Assembly (NCBI GenBank): GCA_035512595.1
Contig: DATKDU010000430.1
Location: forward strand, 1-12,184
From: DATKDU01 sp035512595
GTDB lineage: Bacteria; Planctomycetota; Planctomycetia; Pirellulales; Pirellulaceae
Length of the DNA stretch: 12,184 nucleotides
Direction of reading: 5' to 3'
Made by a program: the position numbers and the translations under genes. Under the pieces are notes generated by a model. It saw nothing but the letters and a program-made list of their open reading frames with translations. It made no database searches and was not told the origin of the DNA. Below, piece by piece: positions 1 to 4,667 of this stretch; positions within the stretch are counted from its first letter, which is position 1; every line of letters begins with the position of its first letter.

Positions 1-50
1 TGCGCGTCGGTCAGGTCGCTGGGATACGTTTCACGTGCTGGCACGTCCAT
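1..50 (-). CDS. IS5-like transposase, N-terminal fragment (cut by window edge)
   Basis: Reading the minus strand from 50 gives MDVPARETYPSDLTDA, running off the left edge without a stop. The YPSDLTD signature is the usual opening of transposases of the IS5 and related DDE groups (often YPSDLTDxxW). An AAGGAG Shine-Dalgarno sequence at 63-58 lies 7 nt before the ATG at 50; the in-frame ATG at 56 is too close to it, so 50 is the better start. Only about 16 residues are visible, so neither the catalytic DDE residues nor the intactness of the gene can be judged. The call rests on one short motif plus the nearby terminal-repeat-like sequence. Other short-ORF explanations are possible but less likely. 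Confidence 0.6.
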   Translation of the reverse strand, partial: MDVPARETYPSDLTDA

Positions 51-138
51 GTGCATGCTCCTTGGTTTGGGGAAGATGGAAGCCAGCACACTACGCAGTT
101 TCGGCAATTTAGAACAAGATCACTTTTCGGATAGCCTC
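1..138 (-). mobile_element. Probable IS5-family insertion sequence, transposase-proximal end
   Basis: The transposase start at 50 is preceded by a short leader. On the minus strand, 138-121 reads GAGGCTATCCGAAAAGTG, which resembles the terminal inverted repeats of IS5-family elements (GAGGCTATCCGAAAA type, from memory of the family). The bases just outside, TAA at 139-141, would suit the short TA-rich target duplications of part of this family. The other end lies outside the window, so neither the repeat match nor the duplication can be confirmed here. The insertion boundary is placed at 138-141 by inference. Confidence 0.45.
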
Positions 139-204
139 TAACTTTCGAGGTCGATAGGGCCAGGAGGGCGAAACGTGAATTGGCGGTCACCGTCTTGTCA
201 GGTT

Positions 205-233
205 TTGTACAAAGTATACAATTGTTTCATAAT
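205..233 (+). promoter_or_regulatory. Sigma-70-like promoter facing a structured non-coding stretch
   Basis: TTGTAC at 205-210 and CATAAT at 228-233 are separated by exactly 17 bases and together match the housekeeping promoter consensus well. The predicted transcript would start near 240, where no protein gene follows for 700 bases. The spacer contains an imperfect palindrome (TTGTAC-AAA-GTATACAA, 205-222) that could be an operator. Transcription is inferred from sequence only. Confidence 0.4.
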
Positions 234-237
234 CTGG

Positions 238-353
238 CAGCCTTTCTTCCGGCGACTAGGCAGGCTTGCCGGTTCGGCTGGTCGATGCTGCACTTTGATC
301 TTTGAAAATCCGGTAGACGACGGTGCGGGAGCGAATCCCGCTGATAAGGGCTG
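238..353 (+). ncRNA. Candidate structured RNA (speculative)
   Basis: The stretch directly after the promoter at 205-233 can be closed by an 8-bp stem: CAGCCTTT (238-245) pairs with AAGGGCTG (346-353), with one G-U pair. Inside it is a perfect 5-bp stem with a 7-nt loop, GCGGG-AGCGAAT-CCCGC (325-341), which resembles a tRNA T-arm, and GCCG-GTT-CGGC (268-278) can form another small hairpin. It is not a regular tRNA: there are 4 unpaired bases between the T-like arm and the closing stem, the loop lacks the TT of TTC, and no clean anticodon arm forms. I see no signature motifs of RNase P, SRP, tmRNA or 6S RNA. No U-run terminator follows, so the 3' end is unknown and the RNA may be longer. Confidence 0.2.
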
Positions 354-575
354 GCGGTTCGGCCCTGATCGGCGCTTATAAGTCTCCCTCTGAACAGAGT
401 CGAAGCTGGCGGCGGCGCAAGTCATTTGGTGGTCGGAACCTACCTTCAGATGCCGGCAGGCAGTGAAAGGACGAACCACTTATTAAAGAAAAAAATGGTA
501 GAAATCGCAAAGTACGCTGTGATAACAACTTAATCGCGATCCAGACACCGAAAAAAAGCCTCAATTCGCTTATCA

Positions 576-629
576 CCCCGCACCCGATTACTTCGGGGGC
601 CTGAGGTCGTCGCCGAGCAGTCTCAGGCC
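576..629. repeat. Two adjacent inverted repeats
   Basis: CCCCG (576-580) pairs with CGGGG (594-598) over a 13-nt loop. Immediately next to it GGCCTGAG (598-605) pairs perfectly with CTCAGGCC (622-629) over a 16-nt loop. Neither is followed by a U-run on the plus strand. On the minus strand a T7 run (557-551) lies about 18 nt beyond the first hairpin, too far for a standard intrinsic terminator. They may be RNA hairpins, protein-binding sites or relics of a mobile element. Confidence 0.5.
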
Positions 630-713
630 ATCGGCACGCGCTATCATGCAGTAGCCCGGTAGCTGTTTTGCGAGCGAACTAAAGTCTTGTCCGGCCAACG
701 GTTGCAAGCGCGC

Positions 714-757
714 TGCCAGCCGCAAACGGCATCGCTTTCGGGCTAGCGCGTTTGGCA
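714..757. repeat. Nested inverted repeats, three-stem shape
   Basis: An outer CTGCCA/TGGCAG pair (near 714-719 and 752-757) encloses GCCG-CAAA-CGGC (near 720-731) and CGCT/AGCG (near 734-749), so the stretch can be drawn as a small three-way junction. The stems are only 4-6 bp, so chance is a real possibility in GC-rich DNA. No family is recognised. Confidence 0.25.
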
Positions 758-877
758 GGCCAACTGATCAGACGGCCGCGCGACCAGAAATGGAATGTCA
801 GGCGAGCCCTTTTCGACACCCTTATCACCCGCCCAGCAAAGTGTGCCATTAGGGTCCGCTTTTTTCCGTCACGGCCC

Positions 878-907
878 TTGAACGCCAGCGGACGCAAGCG
901 ATATACT
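878..907 (+). promoter_or_regulatory. Promoter of the rpmJ-rpsM-rpsK-rpoA-rplQ operon
   Basis: TTGAAC (878-883) and TATACT (902-907) are separated by 18 bases, close to the sigma-70 consensus at both boxes. The predicted start near 914 leaves a leader of about 25 nt before the GTG of rpmJ at 940. No comparable site is seen in the short gaps further down, so this is the best candidate for driving the whole ribosomal/RNA polymerase operon. Confidence 0.6.
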
Positions 908-939
908 GATTCGCTTTCCCGCAGTGCAAGGGTGGTGCC

Positions 940-1053
940 GTGAAAGTAAGAACAAGCGTGCGAAGGATTTGCGAACACTGCAAGGTCGTGCGCCGCAAGG
1001 GACGCGTGTACGTGGTCTGCACCAATGCCCGCCACAAGCAGCGGCAGGGTTAG
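940..1053 (+). CDS. rpmJ: Large ribosomal subunit protein L36 (bL36)
   Basis: This 37-residue protein is the smallest part of the 50S ribosomal subunit. It begins MKVRTSVRRICEHCK and ends RHKQRQG, the standard L36 pattern at the standard length. The zinc-ribbon ligands are all present (Cys11, Cys14, Cys27, His32), so this is the zinc-binding form. The start codon is GTG at 940, with AAGGGTGG at 928-935 as ribosome binding site. It is the first gene of the operon, behind the promoter at 878-907, with 77 nt before rpsM. In many bacteria secY, map and infA lie just upstream; here that place is taken by non-coding sequence. Confidence 0.95.
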   Translation: MKVRTSVRRICEHCKVVRRKGRVYVVCTNARHKQRQG

Positions 1054-1080
1054 TGCCGTTCTTGCGTCCCTGGCACCTTT

Positions 1081-1103
1081 GACCGGCGTTTTCCGGGCCG
1101 GTC
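1081..1103 (+). promoter_or_regulatory. Hairpin in the rpmJ-rpsM gap
   Basis: GACCGGC (1081-1087) pairs perfectly with GCCGGTC (1097-1103) around a 9-nt loop, in the leader of rpsM and 14 nt before its GGAG ribosome binding site (1118-1121). No U-run follows, so it is not an intrinsic terminator. It may be an RNA processing or translational control element for S13 and the genes behind it. Function is inferred from position only. Confidence 0.4.
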
Positions 1104-1130
1104 GCCATCAGCCTTTCGGAGTCAGCCGTT

Positions 1131-1514
1131 ATGCCCCGTTTGCTCGGTGTGGACATCCCCAACGACAAGCCCACGCACATCTCGCTCCAATACCTGTACG
1201 GGGTTGGGGATCGGGTGGCGCTGGAGTTGTGCCATAAGGCGGGGGTCGATCCGCAGAAGCACGCCCGCGAGTTGCACGAAGAAGAGCTGAGCCGCCTGGC
1301 GGTGCTGCTCGAGAAGGATTACACGGTCGAGGGTCCCCTCCGCCGCCTGGTGCAGCAGAACATTACGCGGCTCAAGGACATCAAGTGCTACCGGGGCCTG
1401 CGGCATCGGTTGGGATTGCCGGTCCGCGGCCAGCGGACGCGGACGAACGCCCGCACGCGAAAGGGTCCCAAGAAGACGGTGGCCGGCAAGAAGGGGGTCA
1501 AGGACCTGCGGTAA
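1131..1514 (+). CDS. rpsM: Small ribosomal subunit protein S13 (uS13)
   Basis: This 127-residue protein binds the head of the 30S subunit and contacts 16S rRNA, S19 and the P-site tRNA. It shows the family pattern throughout: an opening of MPRLLGVDIPNDKPTHISL, the helix-two-turn-helix segment with LYGVGDRVALELCHKAG (about residues 22-38), and the strongly conserved CYRGLRHRLGLPVRGQRT block (about 85-102) before a lysine-rich tail. Length is normal. A GGAG ribosome binding site (1118-1121) lies 9 nt before the ATG. It is followed after 48 nt by rpsK. Upstream in the leader is a hairpin (1081-1103) that could affect its translation. Confidence 0.97.
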   Translation: MPRLLGVDIPNDKPTHISLQYLYGVGDRVALELCHKAGVDPQKHARELHEEELSRLAVLLEKDYTVEGPLRRLVQQNITRLKDIKCYRGLRHRLGLPVRGQRTRTNARTRKGPKKTVAGKKGVKDLR

Positions 1515-1562
1515 CGCGGTTCTTGGGCCAGCAGAACCAGAGTTTTCGAGGAGTCGTTAGTC

Positions 1563-1943
1563 GTGTCGAAAGTCAAGAAGAAAAAGGTCCGCCGCAACGT
1601 CACCGTTGCCGTGGCGCACGTCCGCGCGACGTTCAACAACACCACGGTGACGATTACCGACACCAAGGGGGACACGCTGTGCTGGTCGAGTGCCGGCACC
1701 TGCGGCTTCAAGGGGAGCCGCAAGAGCACGCCGTTTGCCGGTCAGTGCGCCGGCCAGCAGGCGGCCGAGAAGGCGTCCAAATATGGCGTCAAGGAGCTGG
1801 AGGTTCGCGTGAGCGGTCCCGGCTCGGGACGCGAGAGCGCGATCACCGCCTTGCAGACCGCCGGCATGACGGTCAAGACGATCGAGGACTGCACCCCCAT
1901 TCCGCACAACGGTTGCCGTCCCCCTAAGCGCCGCCGCGTGTGA
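1563..1943 (+). CDS. rpsK: Small ribosomal subunit protein S11 (uS11)
   Basis: This 126-residue protein forms part of the platform of the 30S subunit near the Shine-Dalgarno/anti-Shine-Dalgarno helix. Recognisable family blocks include HVRATFNNTTVTITD (about residues 19-33), CGFKGSRKSTPFA, SGPGSGRESAI (about 90-100) and the conserved ending IPHNGCRPPKRRRV. The start codon is GTG at 1563 with GAGGAG at 1548-1553, 9 nt upstream. In most bacteria rpsD (S4) follows; here rpoA follows directly after a 53-nt gap. Cysteine content is fairly high for S11 (at least four), which I note without interpreting. Confidence 0.97.
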   Translation: MSKVKKKKVRRNVTVAVAHVRATFNNTTVTITDTKGDTLCWSSAGTCGFKGSRKSTPFAGQCAGQQAAEKASKYGVKELEVRVSGPGSGRESAITALQTAGMTVKTIEDCTPIPHNGCRPPKRRRV

Positions 1944-1996
1944 TTCGCGTCAGCGGCCGGGCCCCAGACCAGAGCATTCATCACGGGAGTTGAACG

Positions 1997-2980
1997 ATGC
2001 ACATTCGTTGGCGTGGACTCGAGCTTCCCAGCGCCGTCAATTGCGATGCCGCGACCCTGTCGGGCACGTATGCCAAGTTCATCGCCGAGCCGTTTGAGCG
2101 CGGCTTTGGCGTGACGATCGGCAACAGCCTGCGGCGAGTGCTCCTTTCCAGCCTGGAAGGAAGCGCCGTCACGCAGATCAAGATTCGCGGGGCGCAGCAC
2201 GAGTTCACCACGATCCCCGGCGTGCTGGAGGACGTGACCGACATCGTGCTGAACGTCAAGTCGCTGGTGGTCAAGAATCACAGCGATTCGACGCGGGTCA
2301 TCACGGTCGAGAAGAATACGACCGGGCTGATTACCGGGGCCGACGTGCAGACCGACTCCGACGTGGACATTGTCAACAAGAATCACGTGATCGCCACGCT
2401 GACCGACAACGTGCCGTTCATGATGGAGATGGTCGTGGAAAACGGCCGCGGCTACGTTCCTTCCTCCGAGCACAGCGCCGGCGATCACGAGATCGGCATC
2501 ATCCCGATCGATGCCGTCTTCAGCCCGGTGGTCCGCGTCCGCTACGAAGTGGAAGAGACGCGCGTCGGCCAGAAGACGAACTACGACAAGCTGACCCTGG
2601 AAGTCTGGACCAACGGCGCTTTACACCCGGAATTGGCCCTGGTCGAGTCGGCCAAGATCCTCCGCAAGCACCTCAACCCGTTCGTGCAGTATTCGGAGCT
2701 CGGCCCGAGGATTCATTCGCCGGCGCGCGGCGGTGCCGTGGGCCTGGACGCGATCCTGGAGTCGAAGCTGAGCATGAGCCTGGCGGAGCTCAAGCTCTCC
2801 GTCCGGGCGATGAATTGCCTGGAGTCGGAAAACATCCACTCCGTGCGCGACCTGGTGCAGCGGACCGAGGATCAGCTCCTGGAAGTCCGCAACTTTGGCG
2901 AGACCACGCTCAACGAGGTCAAGGAAAAGCTGCACGAGCTGGGAATGTACCTGGGCATGCGCGTGCCGGCCGTTCGCTGA
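1997..2980 (+). CDS. rpoA: DNA-directed RNA polymerase alpha subunit
   Basis: The alpha subunit dimerises to start RNA polymerase assembly, and its C-terminal domain touches UP elements and activators. At 327 residues it is of normal length. The N-terminal domain is clear from FERGFGVTIGNSLRRVLLSS (about residues 33-52), the dimerisation and beta-contact region. The C-terminal domain follows a linker at about 230-255 and includes LSVRAMNCLESENIHSVRDL and LGMYLGM. Arg270 and Asn273 match the DNA-contacting Arg265 and Asn268 of E. coli, while the E. coli Lys298 region (GKKS) reads GETT here, as in a number of other phyla. GGGAG at 1985-1989 lies 7 nt before the ATG. Confidence 0.97.
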   Translation: MHIRWRGLELPSAVNCDAATLSGTYAKFIAEPFERGFGVTIGNSLRRVLLSSLEGSAVTQIKIRGAQHEFTTIPGVLEDVTDIVLNVKSLVVKNHSDSTRVITVEKNTTGLITGADVQTDSDVDIVNKNHVIATLTDNVPFMMEMVVENGRGYVPSSEHSAGDHEIGIIPIDAVFSPVVRVRYEVEETRVGQKTNYDKLTLEVWTNGALHPELALVESAKILRKHLNPFVQYSELGPRIHSPARGGAVGLDAILESKLSMSLAELKLSVRAMNCLESENIHSVRDLVQRTEDQLLEVRNFGETTLNEVKEKLHELGMYLGMRVPAVR

Positions 2981-3037
2981 GCTGCGGCCCGTATTTCCCC
3001 ATAACCGAACATTACCGCGATTGATTGCGAGCAAGTC

Positions 3038-3625
3038 ATGCGTCACCGTAAACGAGGCCGCGTCCTGGGGCGGTCCCCCAGCCATCGCAAGGCCCTCCTC
3101 AAGAACCTGGCCAGCGCTCTGATCCTCACCGAGCGGGATGCCGAGGATGAGGCCAACGCCCCGAAGGTCAAGGGTCGGATCGTCACCACGCTGCACAAGG
3201 CGAAAGAGGTCCGCCCGCTGGTCGAGAAGTGCGTCACGATCGCCCGCGACGCGCTGGACGATCTTGAGCAGGCCGGCGAGCACGGCACGCAGGCTGAGCG
3301 AAACAGCGAGGAATGGAAACAGTGGCGCAAGAGCGAGCGGTGGAGCAAGTGGGCCGAAGCGATGGCGCCGGCCGTCAATGCCCGCCGTCGCTTGATTCGT
3401 CTCTTGGGGGACAAGAAGGCGGTCAAGGTCCTCGTGGACGACATCGCCCCGCGGTTCAAGGATCGCGAGGGAGGCTATACGCGGATCGTCAAGCTCGCCA
3501 AGCCGCGGCTCGGCGATGCGGGCGCACGGGCACTGCTGGAGTTCGTCGGCGTCCGCGACCGCGTGGTGGAGAAGAGTCAAAAGCCGGCCTTCGGCGACGA
3601 AGAATCGACCGAGACGGCGTCCTGA
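3038..3625 (+). CDS. rplQ: Large ribosomal subunit protein L17 (bL17), enlarged
   Basis: L17 sits near the peptide exit tunnel of the 50S subunit. The N-terminus MRHRKRGRVLGRSPSHRKAL and the GGYTRIVKL block (about residues 145-153) identify it. At 195 residues it is much longer than the usual 115-130. Compared with the E. coli protein from memory, extra sequence lies at about residues 33-45 (acidic, Ala/Glu/Asp) and about 71-110 (highly charged, with Trp93, Trp96, Trp102 and Trp105), and the tail is extended and acidic. The frame is open throughout with no sign of a frameshift, so the insertions appear genuine. It ends the classic part of the operon; the next gene starts 22 nt later. Confidence 0.95.
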   Translation: MRHRKRGRVLGRSPSHRKALLKNLASALILTERDAEDEANAPKVKGRIVTTLHKAKEVRPLVEKCVTIARDALDDLEQAGEHGTQAERNSEEWKQWRKSERWSKWAEAMAPAVNARRRLIRLLGDKKAVKVLVDDIAPRFKDREGGYTRIVKLAKPRLGDAGARALLEFVGVRDRVVEKSQKPAFGDEESTETAS

Positions 3626-3647
3626 GCGAGCGGCGGAAAGGGTACGG

Positions 3648-4292
3648 ATGCCCCCAGCCCCATCGAGTCCCGAAGTTTCGCCCACTCGCTGCTGCGGCTT
3701 CAACTTCACCGCGGCCATGGGTCGCGTCTGCCGCGACGTCGTTTCACGGACGCCCGAGCTGGCCCACGTCGATCTGGATTACGTCGCCGTCTCCTTCTCT
3801 CAGGCCCGCAATACCAGCCAGTATGGGATGTTTGCGTCGCTGACGCCGCTGCGCTTCGAAGGCGGCTCAACCACCACGCTCCGCCGCGGTCGGACGTACG
3901 CCGTGCAGCAGTTCCGCGCGGGCGGCGGCCGCGAGATCCTGTACATCCTCACCTTCTATCTGCCGCGGTTCGCCGACCTGAACCTACGGGAGAAGCTGAT
4001 TACCGTGTTTCACGAGCTGTGGCACATCAGCCCCCGCTTCGACGGCGACATTCGCCGGCACGAAGGCCGCTGCTACGCCCACACCTCGTCGCAGGCCGAG
4101 TTCGACCAGGCGATGGGCGTGCTCGCCGACCGCTGGCTGGCCCAAGGTCCCCCCGAGGAATCTTGGGGTTTCTTGCGGCACTCGTTCACCGAGCTGCACC
4201 GCCTGCACGGCGGCATTCACGCTCTGCGATTGCCGCGGCCGAAGCTGATTCCGATCGCGGCGAGCGTTGTCTCGTCGCAGCCGGCGCGATAG
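3648..4292 (+). CDS. Putative zinc metallopeptidase (HExxH protein)
   Basis: This is a 214-residue soluble protein with no signal peptide or membrane segment. The key feature is HELWH at residues 122-126, a textbook HExxH zinc site within VFHELWHISPRFDGDIRRHEG. His138 or His145 (YAHTSS) might be the third ligand, which is inference. The overall look recalls the 'putative phage metallopeptidase' group, but I cannot run a search. The frame is open much further upstream into rplQ; ATG at 3648 is chosen because it follows the rplQ stop by 22 nt and has AAAGGG (3637-3642) 5 nt before it. The last 35 residues are basic and rich in His and Leu. It is probably co-transcribed with rplQ; substrate unknown. 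Confidence 0.75.
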   Translation: MPPAPSSPEVSPTRCCGFNFTAAMGRVCRDVVSRTPELAHVDLDYVAVSFSQARNTSQYGMFASLTPLRFEGGSTTTLRRGRTYAVQQFRAGGGREILYILTFYLPRFADLNLREKLITVFHELWHISPRFDGDIRRHEGRCYAHTSSQAEFDQAMGVLADRWLAQGPPEESWGFLRHSFTELHRLHGGIHALRLPRPKLIPIAASVVSSQPAR

Positions 4293-4352
4293 AAGTGTAA
4301 TAGGGCCCGCGACAGCGCAGGCTCGGGCGACAGGCTGTGGAGAACGAGAGCG

Positions 4353-4667
4353 ATGCCGATTTATGTCTACGAAGTGATTCGCGAGGACGGATCATCGGGA
4401 GAACAGTTCGAGTTGCATCAGAGCATGGCGGACGAGCCGCTGACCACGCATCCGCAGACGGGGGCTCCAGTGCGGCGCGTGCTCCAGGCGCCGTTCATCG
4501 GCGGCCAGTGGTCCGACTCGGCCATGAAGCGGTCGGTGACGAACGACAACAAGCTCGAGCGGCTGGGCTTCACGAAGTACGTGAAGTCGGGGGACGGCAC
4601 CTACGAGAAGACGCTGGGCAGCGGCCCGAGCAAACTCTCGGCGGATGGACCGGCGAGCGGCGACTAA
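4353..4667 (+). CDS. FmdB-like small protein lacking the zinc-ribbon cysteines
   Basis: This 104-residue protein starts MPIYVYEVI, matching the MPIYEYxC opening of FmdB/CxxC-CxxC zinc-ribbon proteins, and continues with a DEPLTTHPQTGAPVRRVLQAP segment (residues 27-47) that aligns with the usual DPLTxCPxCGGPVRRV. Every cysteine of the family is missing: the first CxxC is replaced by IREDG and the second by HPQT. It therefore cannot bind zinc in the usual way. The C-terminal half (LERLGFTKYVKSGDGTYEKT) is typical of planctomycete-type members in my recollection. GGAG (4339-4342) and GAGAG (4346-4350) precede the ATG. Its stop overlaps the stop of the convergent lipoprotein gene. Function unknown. 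Confidence 0.75.
   Translation: MPIYVYEVIREDGSSGEQFELHQSMADEPLTTHPQTGAPVRRVLQAPFIGGQWSDSAMKRSVTNDNKLERLGFTKYVKSGDGTYEKTLGSGPSKLSADGPASGD

Larger units (their letters stand above)
139..877. other. Long non-coding interval between IS end and ribosomal operon
   Basis: I find no convincing protein gene in this 739-base stretch: the open frames are short, overlap one another on both strands, lack ribosome binding sites and resemble no family I know. It is less GC-rich and more A/T-tract-rich (for example 484-494 and 551-557) than the genes to its right. It contains a promoter-like sequence (205-233), a stretch able to fold with a closing stem (238-353), and inverted repeats at 576-629 and around 714-757, listed separately. 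It could hold a small RNA gene, or be decayed sequence left after IS insertion. Confidence 0.6.

Noticed and set aside
238..353. A serine/leucine-type tRNA with a long variable arm
   Set aside because: A T-arm-like hairpin and a closing stem exist, but the loop lacks TTC, four bases separate the arm from the closing stem, and no 5-bp anticodon stem forms around TTTGAAAA.
198..479. Minus-strand frame of about 93 codons in the non-coding interval
   Set aside because: Low-complexity Arg/Ser/Pro content, no ribosome binding site, no recognisable family.
818..866. Intrinsic terminator: ACCCT...AGGGT followed by TTTTTTT
   Set aside because: The stem is only 5 bp with a loop of about 28 nt and is separated from the T-run by several bases; it is too weak to call.
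679..1035. Minus-strand reading frames overlapping rpmJ and its promoter
   Set aside because: They run antisense to a certain gene (L36), have no ribosome binding site and resemble no known protein; they are shadows of GC-rich sequence.
2621..3718. Long minus-strand open frame antisense to rpoA and rplQ
   Set aside because: It is the mirror of high-GC third codon positions in two certain genes; no family resemblance.
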